64,000 nucleotides of DNA from the NCBI RefSeq assembly GCF_006546985.1, contig NZ_VATK01000006.1:124001-188000 (forward strand). The letters are read 5' to 3'. A program made the translations under genes and the position numbers. The notes under the pieces are model-generated. The model searched no databases and was not told the origin of the DNA. It saw nothing but the letters and a program-made list of their open reading frames with translations. The stretch is from Bacillus sp. 03113 (GTDB lineage Bacteria; Bacillota; Bacilli; Bacillales; Cytobacillaceae). This document shows, one piece after another, positions 1 through 8,316 of this stretch (positions are counted from its first letter, which is position 1; each line of letters opens with the position of its first letter).

Positions 1-488
1 AAAGACCAAAGCCCATTTGCAAAATGAAAGGTCGTAGAGATGACTCCGATTAAATAAAACCAAAACATGGCTGGGTTAGACAATATTTTCTCCATCATTT
101 GAAAATTTACATCTTCTCCTAGTGCAGCAGCAATACGTGTCTCCCATACATGCCAAGATACAAAAATAAGCGTAATAACTCCTGAAATACGCTGTAATAA
201 AAACATCCAATTTCGAAAATAACCAAATTTATTCGTATTATTATTACCTGTAAAAGCAATATAAAGCCCGTATACCGCATGAAAGATTAATGGTAAAAAT
301 ATCACAAAGATCTCTAAGAAAATGCGAAAGGGGAGACTTTCCATAAAGTGTGCTGCTTTATTAAATGACTCTTCTCCTCCCGTTGCAAAATGATTCACAA
401 CAAGGTGTTGCGTAAGAAACAAACCTACTGGAATGACACCAAGCAATGAATGCAATCTGCGAAAATAAAACTCTCGATCACCTGCCAT
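1..488 (-). CDS. sdhC: Succinate dehydrogenase cytochrome b558 subunit (partial, 3' end outside window)
   Basis: Membrane anchor of complex II (succinate:menaquinone reductase) that binds two hemes b and holds SdhA/SdhB to the membrane. I translated it by hand from the minus strand: it begins MAGDREFYFRRLHSL, and 162 codons are present of roughly 200 expected. Several hydrophobic segments are visible. Histidines fall at residues 28, 70, 113 and 155, the four axial heme ligands known for B. subtilis SdhC. The ATG at 488 has a GGAGGG ribosome binding site just upstream. In Bacillus sdhA and sdhB follow; they would lie left of the window. The family call is very secure; only the C-terminus is missing. 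Confidence 0.96.
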   Translation of the reverse strand, partial: MAGDREFYFRRLHSLLGVIPVGLFLTQHLVVNHFATGGEESFNKAAHFMESLPFRIFLEIFVIFLPLIFHAVYGLYIAFTGNNNTNKFGYFRNWMFLLQRISGVITLIFVSWHVWETRIAAALGEDVNFQMMEKILSNPAMFWFYLIGVISTTFHFANGLWS

Positions 489-600
489 ACGATTACCCTC
501 CCTAAAGGATCAAATGATAATTAGGTTTTCTTTACTACTCTATTCCCCATAATTTACGTCTATTAACCTAATGATCAAATGAAAAAATAATTTAAGTTTT

Positions 601-649
601 TACAATAATGTGACAAGATTATTGTACTCTTATCCTAAAAACGGGTCAA
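601..649 (-). promoter_or_regulatory. sdhC promoter with a dyad over the -10
   Basis: On the minus strand there is a -35 TTGACC (644-649), a 17-base spacer and a -10 TACAAT (621-626), a strong sigma-A match. The predicted leader is about 125 nt, compatible with post-transcriptional control (the Fur-controlled sRNA FsrA acts on the sdh leader in B. subtilis). The -10 is one arm of a perfect 9-bp inverted repeat, TACAATAAT-N8-ATTATTGTA, at 601-626, which could be an operator. Confidence 0.75.
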
Positions 650-802
650 GAAAACGGATACATTCTATTTGTTTACATTTTTTGATTTTTTCCATTTTAA
701 TCTATCGACATTAACTATTTTCATACTTTTTTCGCTAGATTGTAAAGTAAGACACCCATCTACCTTCAAAAAAGTTATATTTTCTAATCTATGAAAAAAT
801 TA

Positions 803-808
803 TATAAT
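803..808 (+). promoter_or_regulatory. Candidate yslB -10 element
   Basis: A consensus TATAAT lies 25 bases upstream of the yslB TTG start. No good -35 is visible at 16-18 bases (only TTTCTA at 781-786), so the promoter is plausible rather than certain. The rest of 489-832 is A+T-rich divergent promoter DNA without a gene. Confidence 0.45.
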
Positions 809-832
809 TAGATTAAGAAAGAGGGGAGAATA

Positions 833-1291
833 TTGAACAAAGCAAAGCTAATAAATGAAATTTTTACAGAGAACAACATAGAAACTGTTCCTGTATTTGG
901 ATATGAATTATTACGTGAAGTGCTCATACCTGATTTATTAGGAAAGGATGCCGCAGAAATCCTTTATTGGGCAGGCAAGAAATTAGCAAGAAAGTACCCT
1001 CTTAAATCATATGAAGAAGCGGTACATTTTTTTCAAGAAGCTGGGTGGGGTCAGCTAACCCTTAAATCAGAGAAAAAAAACGAGCAAGAGTTTGAGCTAG
1101 AAGGACCGATTGTAACAAAGCGATTAAGTAAAAAGGAAGAGTGTTTTTTTCAACTCGAAGCTGGTTTTTTAGCTCAACAAATTGAACATCAAAAAAATGT
1201 TGTTTCAGAAGGGTATGAACAACCGAAAAAGCGTGGAGGTAAAGTACAATTTACAATCAAGTGGGATAGTAAAGATTCCTCTCCTTATTAA
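833..1291 (+). CDS. yslB: YslB family protein (DUF2507)
   Basis: A 152-residue cytoplasmic protein of the DUF2507/YslB family (V4R-like fold). Its molecular function is not established. The region around residues 20-75, with FGYELLREVLIPDLLG and a WAGKKLARKYP segment, is what I recognise from B. subtilis YslB, which also sits next to sdhC. The TTG at 833 is preceded by a strong GAGGGGAG site. It is divergent from sdhC, with 344 bases between the starts. In B. subtilis lysC follows directly; here a two-gene glucosidase island separates them. The family assignment is confident, the role unknown. Confidence 0.9.
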   Translation: MNKAKLINEIFTENNIETVPVFGYELLREVLIPDLLGKDAAEILYWAGKKLARKYPLKSYEEAVHFFQEAGWGQLTLKSEKKNEQEFELEGPIVTKRLSKKEECFFQLEAGFLAQQIEHQKNVVSEGYEQPKKRGGKVQFTIKWDSKDSSPY

Positions 1292-1600
1292 GAATAAGCG
1301 TAAGCGCCTTTGCTCATCGACGTAAAGTTCTGGACTGAATCGAGTGAGATAAAGGAAACACGAAGAGCGCAAGCTTCGATGTTGACTTATCGTAGACAAG
1401 GTGAGGGAAGCACTTCTAGTCGATAGGGTGCTGGCCGATTAAAAGCGCCACGTCCTGTGGCAACATCGGCACTAGTACATCCTATACGTCGGAGCTAGAC
1501 AGTAATCTAACTTTAGACATAAATTCTGATTATATAAGAAAACCGCGCAAGCGACTGAAGCTAGATACCAGTCTACCTTCCAAAAACTTATACTTTCTTC
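1292..1600. repeat. Modular hairpin repeat, copy A (diverged)
   Basis: Starts one base after the yslB stop with GAATAAGCGTAAGCGCC and runs to AGCTAGACAG near 1501. It then continues with a tail shared with copy D (to about 1535) and a second copy of the usual right end (CTAGATACCAGTCTACC, about 1561-1580). It carries the module beginning CCGATTAAAAGCGCC (1435-1490), with a GCCAC/GTGGC hairpin. It lacks the GATAA-flanked insert found in copies B and C. No gene is seen in this 400-base gap. Confidence 0.8.
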
Positions 1601-1610
1601 CATATTAAAC

Positions 1611-1652
1611 AAAGCACCAAACCAATCCAAGACGGATTTGTTTGGTGCTTTA
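1611..1652. terminator. Bidirectional terminator between yslB and the GH66 gene
   Basis: The arms AAAGCACCAAAC and GTTTGGTGCTTT form a long perfect stem with T-rich flanks on both sides. It lies between two converging genes and can serve both. Confidence 0.75.
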
Positions 1653-1691
1653 TTTCTGGTCTCACTCATCTTTTTATTACATTACGTACTG

Positions 1692-3503
1692 CTATTTTTC
1701 ATACTCCATCACTGCCATATCCCAATATTTAAGGCTTGGGAGTGTAAATGTAACTGCTTTATTTTCTTGTTTAAAGTCAAGAGAAATTGGAATGCTGTTT
1801 TGTTTGTCAGGAGAAGCCAACCAAACTTTTTTAATGTTTCGCTTCTCTTCTATTTGAACCGTTAATGGTTCACGGTCTTGCGGCTCTGCTTGACTTGCAT
1901 TTGTATCACGCCATTCTAATGTTGTCGCATCGAAAAAATTAATAAAGTGAATCACCTTTTGATTCTCTTTTTGCTTCGCAAAACTCCAAATTTTCCCTTG
2001 TTCTGGCTGAGAAGAGAAATGCACCCAATCAGACGAATGAATAGAGACCGGAACCTCTTGCAGATTATCACGCAGCAGATTTTCATAAGCCACTAGAAAA
2101 TCATAATAATGCATTAAACTGCTCTGTAAGGATGGACTCATTTTTAAATTTTCATGCGGAAAATATTCTTTCGATAGCATATGTTCACCCAGTTCTAAGT
2201 GAGAACCACCAGATGCGAAAATCACACTGTTTGCGAGTAAAATACCAGGTGTATTAAATTCACCTTCATGATTTGAAAACATATAATTCATATAAGCTGC
2301 TAAAACTGTATTATGTTTTCCTTGTGAGAACTTGTTGTTCTCATCAATAATACGTTTTAAATCACCAAAATATTTGTATTGATCCCATACCTCCGTGTAT
2401 AAAAAGTCAACTGGTGACCTGCTAAGCTGTTCTTGTCCATACTGATTGACAGCATTCATAACTAAGCTTTTATTCTCCATTTCCATTTTTGCCTTTTCTA
2501 AAAAAGATTGGAATGATTGATCCAATTCCAGTTTTTCGCCATCAAAGTCATACACATTTTCTCTTGGACCAAGCTGGTCGATATGCCAGCCATCAAAAGG
2601 CAAAGCTTTATACACTTTTTTTTGTTGATTAAATAAATATTCCTGCCATTCTGGATGAGCTGGATTTACTAAAAACACATCACTTTTCCAATTATCAGGT
2701 AATGGATGAAAGTCGTGCGCATTTTTTTCCTGATCTTTAAATAAACGCCACTCTCTTTTTACCCCATCCTTCTCCGCTTCCGCAAAAGCTCCATATAGTA
2801 AATTATAGGCCATTGCATTAATGTTTCGTTCATGGACTAAATCGATATACTTTTTAATCGTCTGCAGCGAGGTTGAACGATTTGCAATATCGTCCCAATA
2901 AGCTGCAGGCTCATTGTTTTCTAATTTAATAGGCTGATGATGTTTATAATGCCAATCATAAAATTGCAAGCCGTTAATATGATACCGATTCAACTTGGAA
3001 ATAACAGATTCCATTTCTTCTTTAGGCATATCATGAAACTTTGAAAGAAATCCATATCGCGGAAACTTAGACCAGCTGCTTGAAACATCTACTGCAATCG
3101 TTTGTTGATCTTGTTCGGTTTGAGATTCATATTGCACATGAACTAAATATCCTTTGAAATCTTCCTTTGGCGGCTGCCATGTCCATTGCAATTCGTTTTT
3201 TGTCACTTGAATTTCTTGCTGATCAATAACATCATTTAAATGATAATACGTGATTTTTAACACTCCATTTGTGTACTTATCCAATAACTGAGTAGTAAAA
3301 TGAATAATTTCATTTGGTTGGTACGAAGCTTGATCCGTTGTCATCCTTTGAATGATATCTTTATCCTTAAGGGCAAGATTTGTTTCTTCTTGTTCAGGCT
3401 TTTGCCCAGGTTTAGAGAAAGACTTATTTATTACTGCTGTCACAACTAACATCAAAAGAATTATAAATAAGATGATTAATAAATATATTTTTTTCGGTAG
3501 CAT
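1692..3503 (-). CDS. Membrane-anchored glycoside hydrolase family 66-type protein (dextranase / cycloisomaltooligosaccharide glucanotransferase-like)
   Basis: A 603-residue protein with one N-terminal hydrophobic segment (residues 5-27) that probably anchors it outside the membrane. An immunoglobulin-like domain (about 45-140) precedes a TIM barrel with GH66 hallmarks: NGLQFYDWHYKHH at 178-190, GWHIDQLG with the presumed nucleophile Asp309, and LYTEVWD with the presumed acid/base Glu371. GH66 enzymes cut or cyclise alpha-1,6-glucans such as dextran. The residue roles are inferred from family motifs. The ATG at 3503 follows GAGGGGG. It lies 80 bases downstream of the GH31 gene on the same strand, with a hairpin terminator between them. 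At 603 residues it is shorter than typical secreted CITases and has no visible extra carbohydrate-binding module. The substrate is an inference. Confidence 0.8.
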   Translation of the reverse strand: MLPKKIYLLIILFIILLMLVVTAVINKSFSKPGQKPEQEETNLALKDKDIIQRMTTDQASYQPNEIIHFTTQLLDKYTNGVLKITYYHLNDVIDQQEIQVTKNELQWTWQPPKEDFKGYLVHVQYESQTEQDQQTIAVDVSSSWSKFPRYGFLSKFHDMPKEEMESVISKLNRYHINGLQFYDWHYKHHQPIKLENNEPAAYWDDIANRSTSLQTIKKYIDLVHERNINAMAYNLLYGAFAEAEKDGVKREWRLFKDQEKNAHDFHPLPDNWKSDVFLVNPAHPEWQEYLFNQQKKVYKALPFDGWHIDQLGPRENVYDFDGEKLELDQSFQSFLEKAKMEMENKSLVMNAVNQYGQEQLSRSPVDFLYTEVWDQYKYFGDLKRIIDENNKFSQGKHNTVLAAYMNYMFSNHEGEFNTPGILLANSVIFASGGSHLELGEHMLSKEYFPHENLKMSPSLQSSLMHYYDFLVAYENLLRDNLQEVPVSIHSSDWVHFSSQPEQGKIWSFAKQKENQKVIHFINFFDATTLEWRDTNASQAEPQDREPLTVQIEEKRNIKKVWLASPDKQNSIPISLDFKQENKAVTFTLPSLKYWDMAVMEYEK

Positions 3504-3535
3504 AAAAAATCTACCCCCTCGTTAAAAACTGCCTA

Positions 3536-3575
3536 GTTGTAAAAGAAGGAACTAACTCAGCTGTTAGTCCCTTCT
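3536..3575 (-). terminator. Terminator or attenuating hairpin after the GH31 gene
   Basis: On the minus strand AGAAGGGACTAAC pairs with GTTAGTTCCTTCT (13 bp, one G-T pair, six-base loop), followed by TTTACAAC. It lies in the 80-base gap before the GH66 gene, so that gene would be expressed by read-through or from a promoter I could not see. Confidence 0.75.
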
Positions 3576-3583
3576 CTATTTCA

Positions 3584-6142
3584 TTATTTATCAAATTTTT
3601 GAATTTTAACTTCTTTCTGTTCGTCAACTGAGATACTTACATAAAGTGTTTTCGCATTTGTGTCATAGAAGAATGTGTTTGTTTTCCCTTGAGTTTCTGC
3701 AAGCGAACCAACTTCTTGATAATCATTATTCCCAGCTTTAACTTTTGATGGTTTTTCTACATTATTTAATTTTAATGTATATTGCTGCAGTTTTGAATCT
3801 TTAAAGCTAGTAACTTTTTTCTCTTGTTCAAATTTAATTAAGTTTTGTTCACGCTCTACTTCAAATTCCGTTAAGTTGTACTCACCTTTTTTGTAATTCT
3901 CTGTTTCCCCGTCATCTTCATAGAATGTATACGACGCTTCTTCGTCTACATACGTATCAAGAACAAGGTTTGTTAATGGTTTCTCATCAGTATACTGCTG
4001 TACTTCACGAGTAGGGATAATCGATTCTTTTTTCACAAAAATCGGCAAATGTCCAAGTGGTGCATCTACAGTAATAGTTTGTCCGCCTGTATATTCTTTA
4101 CCAGTCCAGTAGTCTGTCCAGTTAACATCTTTAGGCAGGTAAACTTCACGGGAAGTTTGACCTTGTTTTACGACAGGTGCTAGCATCATTGAGTCGCCAA
4201 ACATGTATTGATCACTGATATCGTTCGTATTTTCATCGTTTTGGAATTGATAAACAAGCGGTTGTTGAATCGGTTTACCGCTGTCGGCAGCTTCTTTAAA
4301 TTCATTATACAAGTAAGGAAGTAATTGATAGCGCATTTCAATATACTTTTTACTTATTTTTTCAACCTCCGGACCAAATGCCCATGGCTCTTGACCTTGT
4401 TTTACCGTTGCTTTTGCATCACTATCATAGTGGATACGAGAGAATGGCAAGAAGGCACCAACTTCAATCCAACGAGCAAATAATTCTGCAGATGGACGGG
4501 CAGCGAATCCGCCGATATCGTTACCCACGAATGACACTCCGGACATACCAACATTCATATTCATTGGAAGTGACATTTGCAAGTGTTCCCAGTTACTTAC
4601 GTTATCACCAGTCCATAATGCAGCATAGCGTTGTGTACCTGCATACATATCACGTGTTAACACGAAAGGACGAGTATTAGGCTTGTACATTTTAATTCCT
4701 TGATGGGTAGCATCCGCTTCATCATGTCCATATAAGTTATGGTATTCTGTATGCAATATCTTGTTATCGTCTGTTCCAAAATAATTATCAAGAGGCATAG
4801 TATGTGCATGGCGATCGTCATCAAGGAAGACTGCCGGCTCATTCATGTCATTCCAAATACCGTCAATCCCTTCATTGAGAATGTCACCATGGTTTTTAGC
4901 CCACCAATCACGAACCTCTTGTTTAGAGAAATCAGGGAATGCAGAATCTCCAGGCCATACTGGACCGATATAAGGAGTACCATCAGCATTTTTCGCCCAA
5001 TAATCATTTTTTGTCCCTTCCTGATATATACGATAGTTTTCGTCTTGCTTAACAGCTGGATCGTTAATCGCGATTGCATGGAATCCAGGCATAGATTTTA
5101 GTTGTTTTAATGCTTGCTTATATTTCTCATTCCATGTAAACACCCGGAAGCCATCCATATAGTCGATATCAAAATGCATTGTGTCTAACGGAATTTTCTT
5201 TTCACGGTATGTTTTTGCTACATTTACGATTTCATCGGCTGTATATTCCCATTTACTTTGGTGTAATCCTAATGTCCATTCTGCTGGAACATCCATTTTT
5301 CCTGTTAGATCCGTATAGCGATCGATTACATCTCCTACCTCAGGACCATAAGCAAAGTAATACGTTAATTTACCGCCATTTGCATAGAAATAGTAGTAAT
5401 CATCTGATTCGCTAGCCATTTCATAATAGGAACGGTGTGTATTGTCAAAGAAAATACCATATGCTTTTTTATCTTTTAATCCGATAAAGAACGGAATGGA
5501 AGTATATACATATTTTGTGTCTTTATTGTATGAATAAGCATCTGTATTCCATAAGCCGATGCTATCACCGCGTTTATTGAATTCTAAACCTGTTTGCTCA
5601 CCAAATCCATAGAAATCTTCATCTTTTTCTGTTTTCTTAAATACATAAGGCTTTCCGTTCTCATAACCAGAAGTATTCTCTTGATTTACATAATCTTCAT
5701 TGATGACATTTCCTTCTTTATCAAGAAACTTTACACCAAAGGGCTGTTTTTTAATTTCGACTGTGATTTCATCTGTCTTTAGCGTATATGTATCTGCGCT
5801 ATCAGATGCTTCAAATCTTGGAGTTTTCCATTCTGATTCTTTTTTGGCAATACCTCGGGATTCAAATTCTTTCTCACCCTTTTTTAATACAGAAACTTTT
5901 GCAAGATCTTTGTCGAAAATACGAATATAGGCTTCGTTTGTACCTAGGTCAAACTTAACCCCATTCGACAATTTTTCAACTCCTTTAACACTTAGCTTTT
6001 GAAGCTTTTCTTTTTGTAGAGGAGTGTCTGCCTCAGGTTGTGTGACTGCTGCCAATGCACTTGGAGCTGCTGATGTAAAGCCGACAGCTGCTGCAAGGGA
6101 AAGACTTGCTAAAACTTTTAATGACTTTTTCTTTAAAACCAT
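3584..6142 (-). CDS. Secreted glycoside hydrolase family 31 alpha-glucosidase
   Basis: An 852-residue exported enzyme. The signal peptide begins MVLKKKSLKVLASLSLAAA and ends at a likely SALA/A cleavage near residue 31. Next come an N-terminal beta domain, the GH31 barrel with signature GIWNDMNEP (nucleophile Asp432) and WTGDNVSNWEHL (likely acid/base Asp513), and a C-terminal DUF5110 domain containing YTFYEDDGE. GH31 members cleave alpha-1,4 or alpha-1,6-glucosides; some are transglycosylases or xylosidases, and the motifs alone do not fix the substrate. I chose the ATG at 6142 over an in-frame start at 6196 because GAGGTGGG sits just before it and the signal peptide then begins properly. With the GH66 gene it suggests extracellular alpha-glucan use under carbon catabolite control. 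Confidence 0.9.
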   Translation of the reverse strand: MVLKKKSLKVLASLSLAAAVGFTSAAPSALAAVTQPEADTPLQKEKLQKLSVKGVEKLSNGVKFDLGTNEAYIRIFDKDLAKVSVLKKGEKEFESRGIAKKESEWKTPRFEASDSADTYTLKTDEITVEIKKQPFGVKFLDKEGNVINEDYVNQENTSGYENGKPYVFKKTEKDEDFYGFGEQTGLEFNKRGDSIGLWNTDAYSYNKDTKYVYTSIPFFIGLKDKKAYGIFFDNTHRSYYEMASESDDYYYFYANGGKLTYYFAYGPEVGDVIDRYTDLTGKMDVPAEWTLGLHQSKWEYTADEIVNVAKTYREKKIPLDTMHFDIDYMDGFRVFTWNEKYKQALKQLKSMPGFHAIAINDPAVKQDENYRIYQEGTKNDYWAKNADGTPYIGPVWPGDSAFPDFSKQEVRDWWAKNHGDILNEGIDGIWNDMNEPAVFLDDDRHAHTMPLDNYFGTDDNKILHTEYHNLYGHDEADATHQGIKMYKPNTRPFVLTRDMYAGTQRYAALWTGDNVSNWEHLQMSLPMNMNVGMSGVSFVGNDIGGFAARPSAELFARWIEVGAFLPFSRIHYDSDAKATVKQGQEPWAFGPEVEKISKKYIEMRYQLLPYLYNEFKEAADSGKPIQQPLVYQFQNDENTNDISDQYMFGDSMMLAPVVKQGQTSREVYLPKDVNWTDYWTGKEYTGGQTITVDAPLGHLPIFVKKESIIPTREVQQYTDEKPLTNLVLDTYVDEEASYTFYEDDGETENYKKGEYNLTEFEVEREQNLIKFEQEKKVTSFKDSKLQQYTLKLNNVEKPSKVKAGNNDYQEVGSLAETQGKTNTFFYDTNAKTLYVSISVDEQKEVKIQKFDK

Positions 6143-6179
6143 TTTCCCACCTCGCATAAAATGTCGTAAATACGAGGTA

Positions 6180-6222
6180 AATATAGCGAAATACAAAATA
6201 TTTTGTCAACAAGCGCTTTCAT
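6180..6222 (-). promoter_or_regulatory. GH31 promoter with overlapping cre-like site
   Basis: Minus strand: -35 TTGACA (6204-6209), an 18-base spacer, -10 TATATT (6180-6185). A cre-like box TGAAAGCGCTTGTT (6208-6221) overlaps the -35 and matches the CcpA consensus except at the last two bases. This placement predicts repression by CcpA or a LacI-family regulator. Confidence 0.7.
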
Positions 6223-6271
6223 GCAAAAAGAAGATGAAGATTAATACCTAGTCACTTTGATATGATATATT

Positions 6272-6285
6272 TGTAAACGCTTAAT
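6272..6285 (+). promoter_or_regulatory. Second cre-like box upstream of the GH31 promoter
   Basis: TGTAAACGCTTAAT matches the cre consensus at 12 of 14 positions, again except the terminal CA. It lies about 50 bases upstream of the first box, a spacing compatible with looping or a second operator. The rest of 6223-6559 is A+T-rich, and I see no gene in it. Confidence 0.45.
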
Positions 6286-6555
6286 TTCACTTAAAATACT
6301 CTTTCTGTCTTAAACTGAAATGAACCATTATCTCTAGATGTTACATACAGTAAGCGAAAAATAAATATATTGTCCTACTATTCTTAATTTTGTGTAATAA
6401 TATGTCCATTATTTACAAAAAAAAGCTTCTCATTCCATTTTAGTTATGAATCATTCTAGCTATTTTTGTAATCTAATGTCATGATAAATAGATTTAAATA
6501 CCTAGACTACCTAATCATTTGTCATAATTTTTAAAAAAATATAACATATCGAATT

Positions 6556-6593
6556 TAAAAAAGCTTTCAGTAATCTATCTCACTGAAAGCTTT
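6556..6593 (-). terminator. lysC terminator
   Basis: AAAGCTTTCAG and CTGAAAGCTTT form an 11-bp stem, followed on the minus strand by TTTT, 18 bases after the lysC stop. Confidence 0.8.
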
Positions 6594-6610
6594 ACTATAT
6601 AGAAACTTTA

Positions 6611-7105
6611 TTATACGTTCACAACTTCACCTGCAAGCTCGAATGCAGTATGGAGGGCTTCAACTGCTTGGATCATTTGAGATTCTTCCACAACCGTTGA
6701 TACTTTGATTTCAGAGGTGCTAACCATTTTTACTTGAATGTTAGTAGATGCAAGAGCATCGAACATTTTTGCCGCTACACCCGGGTTGGAAATCATACCA
6801 GATCCAACAATTGAAACCTTCGCTAAACCACATTCTGTTTCAATATCTTTATATTGAAGCTGAGCCTTATTTTGCTCTAACACTTGTAATGTATTCGCTA
6901 AATCATCTTGTTTAATCGAAAAAGATAAATTCGTTAATTGATTATCTGTTGAGCTTTGAATAATGATATCTACATCAATATGATTGTTTGCTAGTGTTGA
7001 GAAAATAGTAGATAGACTAGTTAGAGAGTTAGCTAGTCCACTTACCGTAACCCTTGAAAGCGCCCCCTCAAAAGCTACTCCACGTACGACTAAATTTTGT
7101 TCCAT
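6611..7105 (-). CDS. lysC: Aspartokinase II beta subunit (internal in-frame translation start)
   Basis: This 164-residue product would start at MEQNLVVRGVAFEG and contain only the two ACT regulatory domains. AGGAGG at 7114-7119 is eight bases before the ATG at 7105, better than the site of the full-length protein. In B. subtilis the beta subunit arises in exactly this way and assembles with alpha as an alpha2beta2 enzyme. Expression here is inferred from the ribosome binding site. Confidence 0.75.
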   Translation of the reverse strand: MEQNLVVRGVAFEGALSRVTVSGLANSLTSLSTIFSTLANNHIDVDIIIQSSTDNQLTNLSFSIKQDDLANTLQVLEQNKAQLQYKDIETECGLAKVSIVGSGMISNPGVAAKMFDALASTNIQVKMVSTSEIKVSTVVEESQMIQAVEALHTAFELAGEVVNV

Positions 7106-7840
7106 TGAAACTTCCTCCTCTATGATCGTCCCTGCTTCTTTTTCCATACTTGAACGTACTTCTAATGACACGTGATAGTTTTTTGCAAATTCCACTGCTC
7201 TCGGATGCAAAACACCTGCGCCTAAATTAGCTAGCTCCAGCATTTCATCATAGGATACAGACAAGAGCTTTCTTGCATCTTTCACGTAGCGCGGATCTGT
7301 TGTAAATACACCGGTAACATCAGTGTAGATATCACATTTATCCGCTTTTAGCGCTGCCGCAAGTGCTACAGCCGTCGTGTCAGAACCGCCGCGTCCGAGA
7401 GTAGCAATGGCGTTTTCTGCTGTGATCCCTTGAAATCCAGCAACGACAACAATTTTACCCTCTTGTAATTGGCGGTGAATGTGATCTGTTTCGATATGAA
7501 GGATACGTGCATTTCCATGCACAGATTCCGACTGAATCCCCGCCTGCCATCCTGTACAAGAAATAGCATCATAGCCCTTCTCCAATAAAGCCATCGTTAA
7601 AAGAGATATCGTCACTTGTTCGCCTGTAGATAAAAGGACATCCATTTCTCGTTTAGAGGGCTGTGCCGAAATCTCATTTGCTAAGCTTACGAGATGATCT
7701 GTCGTCTTCCCCATGGCTGAAACAACGACAACGACGTCATTCCCTCTCTTTTTTTCTTCAATCACTCGTTCAGCAACATTCATTATTTTTTCAGCACTTC
7801 CTACCGAAGTACCTCCAAATTTTTGAACAATGATTCCCAT
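6611..7840 (-). CDS. lysC: Aspartokinase II, alpha subunit (with internal beta start)
   Basis: ATP:L-aspartate 4-phosphotransferase, the first step of lysine, threonine, methionine and diaminopimelate synthesis. The 409 residues begin MGIIVQKFGGTSVG, the kinase N-terminal signature. The kinase domain is followed from about residue 250 by two ACT domains that bind the feedback amino acid. A lysine riboswitch upstream identifies it as the lysine-responsive isozyme. An in-frame ATG at codon 246 (7105) has a perfect AGGAGG eight bases upstream, so a separate beta subunit is probably made, as known for B. subtilis LysC. The alpha ATG at 7840 follows GGGGAG. Confidence 0.97.
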   Translation of the reverse strand: MGIIVQKFGGTSVGSAEKIMNVAERVIEEKKRGNDVVVVVSAMGKTTDHLVSLANEISAQPSKREMDVLLSTGEQVTISLLTMALLEKGYDAISCTGWQAGIQSESVHGNARILHIETDHIHRQLQEGKIVVVAGFQGITAENAIATLGRGGSDTTAVALAAALKADKCDIYTDVTGVFTTDPRYVKDARKLLSVSYDEMLELANLGAGVLHPRAVEFAKNYHVSLEVRSSMEKEAGTIIEEEVSMEQNLVVRGVAFEGALSRVTVSGLANSLTSLSTIFSTLANNHIDVDIIIQSSTDNQLTNLSFSIKQDDLANTLQVLEQNKAQLQYKDIETECGLAKVSIVGSGMISNPGVAAKMFDALASTNIQVKMVSTSEIKVSTVVEESQMIQAVEALHTAFELAGEVVNV

Positions 7841-8002
7841 TGACTCCCCAACTTTCTCAAATTTATAGTATTTTTTGGCTTTTTTTGTGCTAGAAAAAGT
7901 CGGTAGAGTTCATTACATTCACCATGTAAAACGCTTGTAAATGATCGTATGGATAAGTAATAGACGATCTTGTCTTTCTCACTTTATTTTTTCCTAAACA
8001 AC

Positions 8003-8256
8003 AAAAAAAGCAATGAGAACATCTCATTGCTGTGCAGACTAAACATTTCATACCATTCTATAAGCACAAACAGCGAGATAGCTCTCCAAGATAATGCGTA
8101 TCTTGACAATCTTGCATTTATTCAATGCAAAACCAGCAAAGAAAGTGATGAGACTTCCTCCACTTCGGCGAACCTTCCCTTTCTTAACCCTTCTTTGAAG
8201 CTCATTCTTCTCCAGGTTATTACTTATGAAGCTCGCACCTCTACCTTCACCTATTA
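8003..8256 (-). ncRNA. Lysine riboswitch (L box) with terminator, lysC leader
   Basis: Minus-strand leader containing the L-box core: GGTGAAGGTAGAGGTGCGAG near 8235-8254 and the downstream GCCGAAG segment. It ends in an intrinsic terminator, stem GCAATGAGA/TCTCATTGC (8010-8030) followed by seven T. Lysine binding favours the terminator and shuts off lysC. About 160 bases of untranslated leader follow before the lysC ATG. Confidence 0.93.
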
Positions 8257-8287
8257 AAAGTGTCGAATATTAAATTAAAGCTCTATT

Positions 8288-8316
8288 ATTTTAGCATAAT
8301 ATAAAATAAAATACAA
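8288..8316 (-). promoter_or_regulatory. Promoter of the lysC riboswitch transcript
   Basis: Minus strand -35 TTGTAT (8311-8316), 17-base spacer, -10 TAAAAT (8288-8293) with an upstream TG (extended -10). Transcription would begin near 8281, about 25 bases before the riboswitch core. It directly abuts the uvrC stop codon. Confidence 0.75.

Noticed and set aside
1472-1865. ORFs around the yslB-GH66 gap
   Set aside because: They arise from repeat copy A, the bidirectional terminator and the end of the GH66 gene; none has a ribosome binding site.
4378-5415. Several ORFs of 60-120 codons within the GH31 gene
   Set aside because: They are shadow frames of an intact gene with full GH31 motifs.
7970-8257. 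95-codon plus-strand ORF
   Set aside because: It is antisense to the lysine riboswitch, which accounts for the conservation.
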